Assembly (NCBI RefSeq): GCF_022682495.2
Contig: NW_026527269.1
Span: 558,001-622,000, forward strand
DNA from: Desmodus rotundus
Taxonomy: Eukaryota > Chordata > Mammalia > Chiroptera > Phyllostomidae
Direction: 5' to 3'
DNA: 64,000 nucleotides
The notes beneath the pieces are model-generated. The model saw only the letters and a list, made by a program, of their open reading frames with translations, made no database searches and was not told where the DNA came from. Numbering within the stretch: position 1 is the first letter of the stretch; every line of letters begins with the position of its first letter. This document shows, piece after piece, positions 39,987-51,406 of the stretch. Both the position numbers and the translations under genes were made by a program.

Positions 39987-40020
39987 ATTCTAGATCCTGA
40001 CACACCGCATTCTAGAATGC
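39987..40020. other. Paired ATTCTAGA motifs and 14-bp perfect palindrome
   Basis: ATTCTAGA occurs at 39987 and again at 40009, 22 bp apart. The second lies inside GCATTCTAGAATGC (40007-40020), which is its own reverse complement over all 14 bases. Both carry XbaI sites, so a consensus array would be cut into 22- and 101-bp pieces. The palindrome is kept in most monomers but broken in the diverged cassettes, for example CACATTCTAGAACGCC. Confidence 0.87.
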
Positions 40021-40178
40021 AGTATCCAAGGCAACCGTATATTGGAAACCGTATCCTAGGAAACCGCTTATCTCAGGAGGCCATTGTGCTCAGAAACCGC
40101 ACCACAAGATTCTAGATCCTGACACACCGCATTCTAGAATGCAGTAACCAAGGCAACCGTATCCTTGGAAACCGTATC

Positions 40179-41334
40179 CTAGGAAACCGCTTATCTCAGG
40201 AGGCCATTGTGCTCAGAACCCGCACCAGAAGATTCTAGACCCTGACACACCGCATTCTAGAATGCAGTATCCAAGCCAACCGTATCCTTGGAAACCGTAT
40301 CCTATGAAACCGCTTATCTCAGGAGGCCATTGTGCTCAGAACCCGCACCACAAGATTCTAGATCCTGACACACCGCATTCTAGAATGCAGTAACCAAGGC
40401 AACCGTATCCTTGGAAACCGTATCCTAGGAAACCGCTTATCTCAGGAGGCCATTGTGCTCAGAACCCGCACCACAAGATTCTAGACCCTGACACACCGCA
40501 TTCTAGAATGCAGTATCCAAGGCCATCGTATCCTTGGAAACCGTATCCTAGGAAACCGCTTATCTCAGGAGGCCATTGTGCTCAGAACCCGCACCACAAG
40601 ATTCTAGATCCTGACACACAGCATTCTAGAATGCAGTATCCAAGGCATCCGTATCATTGGAAACCGTATCCTATGAACCGCTTATCTCAGGAGGCCGTTG
40701 TGCTCAGAACCCGCACCACAAGATTCTAGATTCTGACACACCGCATTCTAGAATGCAGTAACCAAGGCAACCGTGTCCTTGGAAACCGTATCCTAGGAAA
40801 CCGCTTATCTCAGGAGGCCATTGTGCTCAGAACCCGCACCAGAAGATTCTAGACCCTGACACACCGCATTCTAGAATGCAGTATCCAAGGCAACCGTATC
40901 CTTGGAAACCGTATCCTAGGAAACCGCTTATCTCAGGAGGCCGTTGTGCTCAGAACCCGCACCACAAGATTCTAGATTCTGACACACCGCATTCTAGAAT
41001 GCAGTAACCAAGGCAACCGTATCCTTGGAAACCGTATCCTAGGAAACCGCTTATCTCAGGAGGCTATTGTGCTCAGAACCCGCACCACAAGATTCTAGAT
41101 CCTGACACACCGCATTCTAGAATGCAGTAACCAAGGCAACCGTATCCTTGGAAACCGTATCCTAGGAAACCGCTCTTCTCAGGAGGCCATTGTGCTCAGA
41201 ACCCGCACCACAAGATTCTAGATCCTGACACACCGCATTCTAGAATGCAGTAACCAAGGCAACCGTGTCCTTGGAAACCGTATCCTATGAACCGCTTATC
41301 TCAGGAGGCCGTTGTGCTCAGAACCCGCACCACA
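40179..41334 (+). repeat. G-type and E-type monomers, mixed
   Basis: This stretch carries G markers (CCTATGAAACCG, CCTATGAACCGC, CCGCTCTTCTCAGG, CTAGATTCTGAC, AAGGCATCCGTATCATTGG) among E-type monomers with CACCAGAAGATTCTAGACC. The pair around 40508 matches 56721 (AAGGCCATC). No large exact copy of the whole stretch was found. Confidence 0.7.
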
Positions 41335-44300
41335 AGATTCTAGATCCTGACACACCGCATTCTAGAATGCAGTAACCAAGGCAACCGTATCCTTGGAAAC
41401 CGTATCCTAGGAAACCGCTTATCTCAGGAGGCCATTGTGCTCAGAACCCGCACCAGAAGATTCTAGACCCTGACACACCGCATTCTAGAATGCAGTATCC
41501 AAGGCAACCGTATCCTTGGAAACCGTATCCTATGAAACCGCTTATCTCAGGAGGCCATTGTGCTCAGAACCCGCACCACAAGATTCTAGATCCTGACACA
41601 CCGCATTCTAGAATGCAGTAACCAAGGCAACCGTATCCTTGGAAACCGTATCCTAGGAAACCGCTTATCTCAGGAGGCCATTGTGCTCAGAACCCGCACC
41701 ACAAGATTCCAGATCCTGACACACCGTATTCTAGAATGCAGTATCCAAGGCAACCGTATCTTTGGAAACCTTATCCTAGGAAACCGCTTATCTCCGGAGG
41801 CCATTGTGCTCAGAACCCGCAACACAAGATTCTAGATCCTGACACACCGCATTCTAGAATGCAGTATCCAAGGCAACCGTATCCTTGGAAACCGTATCCT
41901 AGGAAACCGCTTATCTCAGGAGGCCATTGTGCTCAGAAACCGCACCACAGGATTCTAGATCCTGACACACCGCATTCTAGAATGCAGTAACCAAGGCAAC
42001 CGTATCCTTGGAAACCGTATCCTAGGAAACCGCTTATCTCAGGAGGCCATTGTGCTCAGAACCCGCACCACAAGATTCTAGATCCTGACACACCACATTC
42101 TAGAATGCAGTATCCAAGGCAACCGTATCCTTGGAAACCTTATCCTAGGAAACCGCTTATCTCAGGAGGCCATTGTGCTCAGAACGCGAACCACAAGATT
42201 CTAGATCCTGACACACCGCATTCTAGAATGCAGTATCCAAGGCAACCGTATCCTTGGAAACCGTATCCCTGGAAACCGCTTATCTCAGGAGGCAATTGCG
42301 CTCAGAACCCGCACCAAAAGATTCTAGATCCTGACACACCGCATTCTAGAATGCAGTAACCAAGGCAACCGTATCCTTGGAAACCGTATCCTAGGAAACC
42401 GCTTATCTCAGGAGGCCATTGTGCTCAGAACCCGCACCAGAAGATTCTAGACCCTGACACACCGCATTCTAGAATGCAGTATCCAAGGCAACCGTATCCT
42501 TGGAAACCGTATCCTAGGAAACCGCTTATCTCAGGAGGCCATTGTGCTCAGAACCCGCACCACAAGATTCCAGATCCTGACACACCGTATTCTAGAATGC
42601 AGTATCCAAGGCAACCGTATCTTTGGAAACCTTATCCTAGGAAACCGCTTATCTCCGGAGGCCATTGTGCTCAGAACCCGCACCACAAGATTCTAGACCC
42701 TGACACACCGCATTCTAGAATGCAGTATCCAAGGCAACCGTATCCTTGGAAACCTTATCCTAGGAAACCGGTTATCTCAGGAGGCCATTGCGCTCAGAAC
42801 CCGCACCACAAGATTCTAGATCCTGACACACCGCATTCTAGAATGCAGTATCCAAGGCAACCGTATCCTTGGAAACCGTATCCTAGAAAACCACTTATCT
42901 CAGGAGGCCATTGTGCTCAGAACCCGCACCACAAGATTCTAGATCCTGACACACCGCATTCTAGAATGCAGTATCCAAGGCAACCGTATCCTTGGAAACC
43001 GTATCCTAGGAAACCGCTTATCTCAGGAGGCCATTGTGCTCAGAAACCGCACCACAAGATTCTAGATCCTGACACACCGCATTCTAGAATGCAGTAACCA
43101 AGGCAACCGTATCCTTGGAAACCGTATCCTAGGAAACCGCTTATCTCAGGAGGCCATTGTGCTCAGAACCCGCACCACAAGATTCTAGACCCTGACACAC
43201 CGCATTCTAGAATGCAGTATCCAAGGCAACCGTATCCTTGGAAACCGTATCCTAGGAAACCGCTTATCTCAGGAGGCCATTGTGCTCAGAACGCGAACCA
43301 CAAGATTCTAGACCCTGACACACCGCATTCTAGAATGCAGTATCCAAGGCAACCGTATCCTTGGAAACCGTATCCTAGGAAACCGCTTATCTCAGGAGGC
43401 CATTGTGCTCAGAACCCGCACCACAAGATTCTAGATCCTGACACACCGCATTCTAGAATGCAGTAACCAAGGCAACCGTATCCTTGGAAACCGTATCCTA
43501 GGAAACGGCTTACTCTGGAGGCCATTGTGCTCAGAACCCGCACCACAAGGTTCTAGATCCTGACACACCGCATTCTAGAATGCAGTATCCAAGGCAACCG
43601 TATCCTTGGAAACCGTATCCCTGGAAACCGCTTATCTCAGGAGGCAATTGCGCTCAGAACCCGCACCAAAAGATTCTAGATCCTGACACACCGCATTCTA
43701 GAATGCAGTAACCAAGGCAACCGTATCCTTGGAAACCGTATCCTAGGAAACCGCTTATCTCAGGAGGCCATTGTGCTCAGAACCCGCACCAGAAGATTCT
43801 AGACCCTGACACACCGCATTCTAGAATGCAGTATCCAAGGCAACCGTATCCTTGGAAACCGTATCCTATGAAACCGCTTATCTCAGGAGGCCATTGTGCT
43901 CAGAACCCGCACCACAAGATTCTAGATCCTGACACACCGCATTCTAGAATGCAGTAACCAAGGCAACCGTATCCTTGGAAACCGTATCCTAGGAAACCGC
44001 TTATCTCAGGAGGACATTGTGCTCAGAACCCGCACCACAAGATTCTAGACCCTGACACACCGCATTCTAGAATGCAGTATCCAAGGCAACCGTATCCTTG
44101 GAAACCGTATCCTAGGAAACCGCTTATCTCAGGAGGCCATTGTGCTCAGAACCCGCACCACAAGATTCTAGACCCTGACACACCGCATTCTGGAATGCAG
44201 TATCCAATGCAACCGTATCCTTGGACACCGTATCCTAGGAAACCGCTTATCTCAGGAGGCCATTGTGCTCAGAACCCGCACCACAAGATTCTAGATCCTG

Positions 44301-45045
44301 ACACACCGCATTCTAGAATGCAGTAACCAAGGCAACCGTATCCTTGGAAACCGTATCCTAGGAAACGGCTTACTCTGGAGGCCATTGTGCTCAGAACCCG
44401 CACCACAAGGTTCTAGATCCTGACACACCGCATTCTAGAATGCAGTATTCAAGGCAACCGTATCCTTGGAAACCGTATCCTAGGAAACCGCTTATCTCAG
44501 GAGGCCATTGTGCTCAGAACCCGCACCACCAGATTCTAGACCCTGACACACCGCATTCTAGAATGCAGTATCCAACGCAACCGTATCCTTGGAAACGGTA
44601 TCCTAGGAAACCGCTTATCTCAGGAGGCCGTTGTGCTCAGAACCCGCACCACAAGATTCTAGATCCTGACACACCGCATTCTAGAATGCAGTATCCAAGG
44701 CAACCGTATCATTGGAAACCGTATCCTAGGAAACGGCTTACTCTGGAGGCCATTGTGCTCAGAACCCGCAACACAAGATTCCAGATCCTGACACACCGTA
44801 TTCTAGAATGCAGTATCCAAGGCAACCGTATACTTGGATACCTTATCCTAGGAAACCGCTTATCTCAGGAGGCTATTGTGCTCAGAACCCGCAGCACAAG
44901 ATTCTAGATCCTCACACACCGCATTCTAGAATGCAGTAACCAAGGCAACCGTATCCTTGGAAACCGTATCCTAGGAAACGGCTTACTCTGGAGGCCATTG
45001 TGCTCAGAACCCGCACCACAAGATTCTAGATCCTGACACACCGCA
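41335..45045 (+). repeat. E-type higher-order segment, copy 1
   Basis: About 30 monomers collinear with 51407-54995, with offsets of 10072, 10195 and then 9950 bp, so the copies differ by gains and losses of whole monomers. Markers are CTTATCTCCGGAGG, CCCTGGAAACCGC followed by GGCAATTGCGC, CACCAAAAGATTC, CTGGAATGCAGTATCCAATGC and CTTGGATACC. The longest open run of the window (42474-43097, five monomers) is here because five TAT-type monomers follow each other. Confidence 0.8.
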
Positions 45046-45509
45046 TTCTAGAATGCAGTATCCAAGGCAACCGTATCCTTGGAAACCGTATCCTAGGAAA
45101 CCGCTTATCTCAGGAAGCCAGTGTGCTCAGAAACCGCACCACAAGATTCTAGATCCTGACACACCGCATTCTAGAATGCAGTAACCAAGGCAACCGTATC
45201 CTTGGAAACCGTATCCTAGGAAACCGCTTATCTCAGGAGGCCATTGTGCTCAGAACCCGCACCACAAGATTCTAGATCCTGACACACCGCATTCTAGAAT
45301 ACAGTATCCAAGGCAACCGTATCCTTGGAAACCGTATCCTAGGAAACCGCTTATCTCAGGAAGCCAGTGTGCTCAGAAACCGCACCACAAGATTCTAGAT
45401 CCTGACACACCGCATTCTAGAATGCAGTAACCAAGGCAACCGTATCCTTGGAAACCGTATCCTAGGAAACCGCTTATCTCAGGAGGCCATTGTGCTCAGA
45501 ACGCGAACC
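45046..45509 (+). repeat. Two-monomer (246-bp) tandem duplication
   Basis: CTCAGGAAGCCAGTGTGCTC occurs near 45110 and again near 45356, 246 bp apart, with a GAATACAG monomer between. A small dimer-scale amplification next to cassette F. Confidence 0.7.
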
Positions 45510-47100
45510 ACAAGATTCTATATGCTGACACACCACTTTACAGAATGCCGTATCCAAGGCAAATGTATCCTTGGAAACCGTATCCTAGGAAACCACTTAC
45601 CTCTAGAGAACATTGTGCTCAGAACCCGCACCACAATATTCTAGATCCTGACACACCACATCTAGAATGCCTTGTCCAAGGCAACCGTATACTTGGAGAC
45701 CGTATCCTAGGAAACCGCATATCCCTGGAGAACATTGTACTCAGAACCCGTCCCACAAGATTCTAGATCCTGATACACCACAACCTGGAATGCCGTATCC
45801 AAGGCAAACGTATCGTTGCAAAGGTATCCTAGGAAACCGCGTAACCCTGGAAACCCTTGTACTCATAACCCCCTCCACAAGATTCTGGATCCTGACAGAA
45901 CACATTCTTAAACGCAGTATCCAAGGCAACCGTATATTTGGAAACCGTATCGTAGGAAACCGCTTATCTCTGGCGACCATTATTTTCAGAATCTGTCCCC
46001 AAGATTCTAGATCCTGACACTCCACATTCTATAATGGCATATGCAAGGCATCCGTATCCTTGGAGACCTTATCCTAGCAAACCGCGTATCCCAGAGACTA
46101 TTGTGCTAAGAACCCGCACCACAAGATTCTAGATGTTGACACACCACGTTCTCGAACACCGTATCCAAGGCAACCGTATCCTTGGAAACCGAATCCTAGG
46201 AAACCGCTTATCTCTGGAGACCATTGTGCTCAGAACCCGCCCCACAAGATTCTAAATCCTGACACACCACATTCTAGAACTCCGTATCCAAGGCCACCGT
46301 ATCCTTGGAAACCGTATCCTAGGAAAACGCTTATATCTGGAGGCCATTGTGCTCAGATCTGGCCGCACAATATTCTAGATCCTGACACACCACATTCTAT
46401 AATGGCGTATGCAAGGCAACCGTATCCTTGGAGACCGTATCCTAGGAAACTCCATATCCCAGGAAACTATTGTTCTCAGATCCCGTCCCACAAGACTCTA
46501 AATCCTGACACACCACGTTCTCGAACGCCGTATCCAAGACAACCGTATCATTGGAAACCGTATTCTTCGAATCTGCTTATTTTTGGAGGCCATTGTGCTC
46601 AGAACCGTCCCCACAAGATTCTAGATCCTGACACACCACATTCTAGAACGCCGTATCTAAGGCAACCCTATCCTTGGAAACCGTATCCTAGGAAACCGCT
46701 TATCTCAGGAGGCCATTGTGCTCCGAACCCACACCACAAGATTCTAGATCCTGACACACCGCATTCTAGAATGCAGTATCCAAGGCAACCGTATCCTTGG
46801 AAACCCTATCTTAGGAAACGGCTTATCTTTGGAGACCAATGTGCTCACACCCATCCAACAAGATCCTAGATCCTGACACGCCACATTCTAGAACGCCGTA
46901 TCCAAGGCAAACGTATGCTTGGAAACCGTATACTAGGAAACCTCTTATCTCAGGAGGCCATTGTTCTCAGAACCCGCACCACAACATTCTAGATCCTGAC
47001 ACACCACAATCTAGAACGCCATAACCAAGGCAACCGTATCCTTTCAAACCGTATCCTAAGAAACTGCTTATCTCAGGAGGCCACTGTGCTCAGAACCCGC
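45510..47100 (+). repeat. Strongly diverged cassette F, copy 1
   Basis: About thirteen monomers that differ from the consensus more than any others here. Markers are TATATGCTGACACACC, CACATCTAGAATGCCTTGTCC, CCTGATACACCACAACC, CATAACCCCCTCCAC, CATTATTTTCAGAATCTGTCC, GATGTTGACACACC, TTCTATAATGGCGTATGC, TCTTCGAATCTGC and CTCACACCCATCC. The basic 123-bp phase is still traceable. It shares the CATTATTTTCAGAATCTG monomer with cassette D. Copy 2 lies 4054 bp downstream. Confidence 0.85.
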
Positions 47101-49289
47101 ACCACAAGATTCTAGATCCTGACACACCGCATTCTAGAATGCAGTATCCAAGGCAACCGTATCGTTGGAAACCGTATCCTAGGAAACCGCTTATCTCAGG
47201 AGGCCATTGTGCTCAGAACGCGAACCACAAGATTCTAGATCCTGACACACCGCATTCTAGAATGCAGTATCCAAGGCAACCGTATCCTTGGAAACCGTAT
47301 CCCTAGAAACCGCTTATCTCAGGAGGCAATTGCGCTCAGAACCCGCACCAAAAGATTCTAGATCCTGACACACCGCATTCTAGAATGCAGTAACCAAGGC
47401 AACCGTATCCTTGGAAACCGTATCCTAGGAAACCGCTTATCTCAGGAGGCCATTGTGCTCAGAACCCGCACCAGAAGATTCTAGACCCTGACACACCGCA
47501 TTCTAGAATGCAGTATCCAAGGCAACCGTATCCTTGGAAACCGTATCCTAGGAAACCGCTTATCTCAGGAGGCCATTGTGCTCAGAACCCGCACCACAAG
47601 ATTCTAGATCCTGACACACCGCATTCTAGAATGCAGTAACCAAGGCAACCGTATCCTTGGAAACCGTATCCTAGGAAACCGCTTATCTCAGGAGGCCATT
47701 GTGCTCAGAACCCGCACCACAAGATTCCAGATCCTGACACACCGTATTCTAGAATGCAGTATCCAAGGCAACCGTATCTTTGGAAACCTTATCCTAGGAA
47801 ACCGCTTATCACCGGAGGCCATTGTGCTCAGAACCCGCAACACAAGATTCTAGATCCTGACACACCGCATTCTAGAATGCAGTATCCAAGGCAACCGTAT
47901 CCTTGGAAACCGTATCCTAGGAAACCGCTTATCTCAGGAGGCCATTGTGCTCAGAAACCGCACCACAGGATTCTAGATCCTGACACACCGCATTCTAGAA
48001 TGCAGTAACCAAGGCAACCGTATCCTTGGAAACCGTATCCTAGGAAACCGCTTATCTCAGGAGGCCATTGTGCTCAGAACCCGCACCACAAGATTCTAGA
48101 TCCTGACACACCGCATTCTAGAATGCAGTAACCAAGGCAACCGTATCCTTGGAAACCGTATCCTAGGAAACCGCTTATCTCAGGAGGCCATTGTGCTCAG
48201 AACCCGCACCACAAGATTCCAGATCCTGACACACCGTATTCTAGAATGCAGTATCCAAGGCAACCGTATCTTTGGAAACCTTATCCTAGGAAACCGCTTA
48301 TCTCCGGAGGCCATTGTGCTCAGAACCCGCACCACAAGATTCTAGATCCTGACACACCGCATTCTAGAACGCAGTATCCAAGGCAACCGTATCCTTGGAA
48401 ACCTTATCCTAGGAAACCGCTTATCTCAGGAGGCCATTGTGCTCAGAACCCGCACCACAAGATTCTAGATCCTGACACACCGCATTCTAGAATGCAGTAT
48501 CCAAGGCAACCGTATCCTTGGAAACCGTATCCTAGAAAACCACTTATCTCAGGAGGCCATTGTGCTCAGAACCCGCACCACAAGATTCTAGATCCTGACA
48601 CACCGCATTCTAGAATGCAGTATCCAAGGCAACCGTATCCTTGGAAACCGTATCCTAGGAAACCGCTTATCTCAGGAGGCCATTGTGCTCAGAAACCGCA
48701 CCACAAGATTCTAGATCCTGACACACCGCATTCTAGAATGCAGTAACCAAGGCAACCGTATCCTTGGAAACCGTATCCTAGGAAACCGCTTATCTCAGGA
48801 GGCCATTGTGCTCAGAACCCGCACCACAAGATTCTAGATCCTGACACACCGCATTCTAGAATGCAGTATCCAAGGCAACCGTATCCTTGGAAACCTTATC
48901 CTAGGAAACCGCTTATCTCAGGAGGCCATAGTGCTCAGAACGCGAACCACAAGATTCTAGATCCTGACACACCGCATTCTAGAATGCAGTATCCAAGGGA
49001 ACCGTATCCTTGGAAACCGTATCCCTGGAAACCGCTTATCTCAGGAGGCAATTGCGCTCAGAACCCGCACCAAAAGATTCTAGATCCTGACACACCACAT
49101 TCTAGAATGCAGTAACCAAGGCAACCGTATCCTTGGAAACCGTATCCTAGGAAACCGCTTATCTCAGGAGGCCATTGTGCTCAGAACCCGCACCAGAAGA
49201 TTCTAGACCCTGACACACCGCATTCTAGAATGCAGTATCCAGGGCAACCGTATCCTTGGAAACCGTATCCTAGGAAACCTCTTATCTCA
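47101..49289 (+). repeat. E-type monomers between F copies 1 and 2
   Basis: The first part (to about 48120) matches 51155-52174 at offset 4054 bp; the second part (48125-49230) matches 52670-53780 at offset 4546 bp. The 492-bp step equals four monomers. GTATCCCTAGAAACC near 47308 is a private variant of GTATCCCTGGAAACC. Confidence 0.78.
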
Positions 49290-51150
49290 GGAGGCCATTG
49301 TGCTCAGAACCCGCACCACAACATTCTAGATCCTGACACACCACATTCTAGAACGCCATAACCAAAGCAACCGTATCCTTTCAAACCGTATCCTAAGAAA
49401 CTGCTTATCTCAGGAGGCCACTCTGCTCAGAACCCGCACCACAAGATTCTAGATCCTGACACACCGCATTCTAGAATGCAGTATCCAAGGCAAACGTATC
49501 CTTGCAAACCGTATCCTAGGAAACCGCTTATCTCAGGAGGCCATTGTGCTAAGAACCCGCCCCACAAGATTCTATATGCTGACACACCACTTTACAGAAT
49601 GCCGTATCCAAGGCAAATGTATCCTTGGAAACCGTATCCTAGGAAACCACTTACCTCTAGAGAACATTGTGCTCAGAACCCGCACCACAATATTCTAGAT
49701 CCTGACACACCACATCTAGAATGCCTTGTCCAAGGCAACCGTATACTTGGAGACCGTATCCTAGGAAACCGCATATCCCTGGAGAACATTGTACTCAGAA
49801 CCCGTCCCACAAGATTCTAGATCCTGATACACCACAACCTGGAATGCCGTATCCAACGCAAACGTATCGTTGCAAAGGTATCCTAGGAAACCGCGTAACC
49901 CTGGAAACCCTTGTACTCATAACCCCCTCCACAAGATTCTGGATCCTGACAGAACACATTCTTAAACGCAGTATCCAAGGCAACCTTATATTTGGAAACC
50001 GTATCGTAGGAAACCGCTTATCTCTGGCGACCATTATTTTCAGAATCTGTCCCCAAGATTCTAGATCCTGACACTCCACATTCTATAATGGCATATGCAA
50101 GGCATCCGTATCCTTGGAGACCTTATCCTAGCAAACCGCGTATCCCAGAGACTATTGTGCTAAGAACCCGCACCACAAGATTCTAGATGTTGACACACCA
50201 CGTTCTCGAACACCGTATCCAAGGCAACCGTATCCTTGGAAACCGAATCCTAGGAAACCGCTTATCTCTGGAGACCATTGTGCTCAGAACCCGCCCCACA
50301 AGATTCTAAATCCTGACACACCACATTCTAGAACTCCGTATCCAAGGCCACCGTATCCTTGGAAACCGTATCCTAGGAAAACGCTTATATCTGGAGTCCA
50401 TTGTGCTCAGATCCGGCCGCACAATATTCTAGATCCTGACACACCACATTCTATAATGGCGTATGCAAGGCAACCGTATCCTTGGAGACCGTATCCTAGG
50501 AAACTCCATATCCCAGGAAACTATTGTTCTCAGATCCCGTCCCACAAGACTCTAAATCCTGACAAACCACGTTCTCGAACGCCGTATCCAAGACAACCGT
50601 ATCATTGGAAACCGTATTCTTCGAATCTGCTTATTTTTGGAGGCCATTGTGCTCAGAACCGTCCCCACAAGATTCTAGATCCTGACACACCACATTCTAG
50701 AACGCCGTATCTAAGGCAACCCTATCCTTGGAAACCGTATCCTAGGAAACCGCTTATCTCAGGAGGCCATTGTGCTCCGAACCCACACCACAAGATTCTA
50801 GATCCTGACACACCGCATTCTAGAATGCAGTATCCAAGGCAACCGTATCCTTGGAAACCCTATCTTAGGAAACGGCTTATCTTTGGAGACCAATGTGCTC
50901 ACACCCATCCAACAAGATCCTAGATCCTGACACGCCACATTCTAGAACGCCGTATCCAAGGCAAACGTATACTTGGAAACCGTATACTAGGAAACCTCTT
51001 ATCTCAGGAGGCCATTGTTCTCAGAACCCGCACCACAACATTCTAGATCCTGACACACCACAATCTAGAACGCCATAACCAAGGCAACCGTATCCTTTCA
51101 AACCGTATCCTAAGAAACTGCTTATCTCAGGAGGCCACTGTGCTCAGAAC
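49290..51150 (+). repeat. Strongly diverged cassette F, copy 2
   Basis: Collinear with copy 1 from about 49570 (offset 4054 bp) and with copy 3 for its first half (offset 5896 bp). It starts with monomers carrying CGCCATAACCAAAGCAACC and CCTTTCAAACCG that in copy 1 form the end of the cassette, suggesting that F was once itself tandemly repeated. Differences include CCTTATATTTGG for CCGTATATTTGG near 49985 and GGAGTCCATTG near 50395. Confidence 0.85.
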
Positions 51151-51406
51151 CCGCACCACAAGATTCTAGATCCTGACACACCGCATTCTAGAATGCAGTA
51201 TCCAAGGCAACCGTATCCTTGGAAACCGTATCCTAGGAAACCGCTTATCTCAGGAGGCCATTGTGCTCAGAACGCGAACCACAAGATTCTAGATCCTGAC
51301 ACACCGCATTCTAGAATGCAGTATCCAAGGCAACCGTATCCTTGGAAACCGTATCCCTGGAAACCGCTTATCTCAGGAGGCAATTGCGCTCAGAACCCGC
51401 ACCAAA

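Larger units (their letters stand above)
39899..40021 (+). repeat. Representative consensus-like monomer
   Basis: This is a full-length 123-bp unit close to the consensus, given as the reference for sub-features. Its left half (39899-39955) is built from short direct repeats: AACCGTATCCTTGGA, then AACCGTATCCTAGGA, then a degenerate 17-bp relative starting AACCGCTTATC. The right half holds the segment around TGTGCTCAGAACCCGCACC and two ATTCTAGA motifs. CpG sites lie in the three CCG motifs of the left half, in CCCGC and in ACCGCAT. This copy is of the TAT type (GTATCC in the first box); the other common type has GTAACC there. Confidence 0.9.
38555..40178 (+). repeat. E-type segment shared with the right end of the window
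   Basis: Thirteen monomers that return at 62377-64000 with a constant offset of 23822 bp. Markers are CAGTATCCAACGC, CTTGCATACC, GGAGGGTATTG, CTTATCTCCGGAGG, CTCAGGATGCC and CGTATATTGG. Confidence 0.85.

Noticed and set aside
42474..43097. Possible repeat-protein gene with 41-residue units
   Set aside because: Frames are open only because the period is a multiple of three. Most monomers carry the GTAACC stop, one-base indels (GGCACCG) shift the frame, the 977- and 1348-bp units are not multiples of three, and the opposite strand shows similar short open frames. No promoter, intron or domain is visible.
45510..47100. Cassette F as an inserted transposable element
   Set aside because: It keeps the 123-bp phase and recognisable monomer motifs throughout and has no terminal repeats, target duplications or coding capacity. 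It is a diverged satellite.
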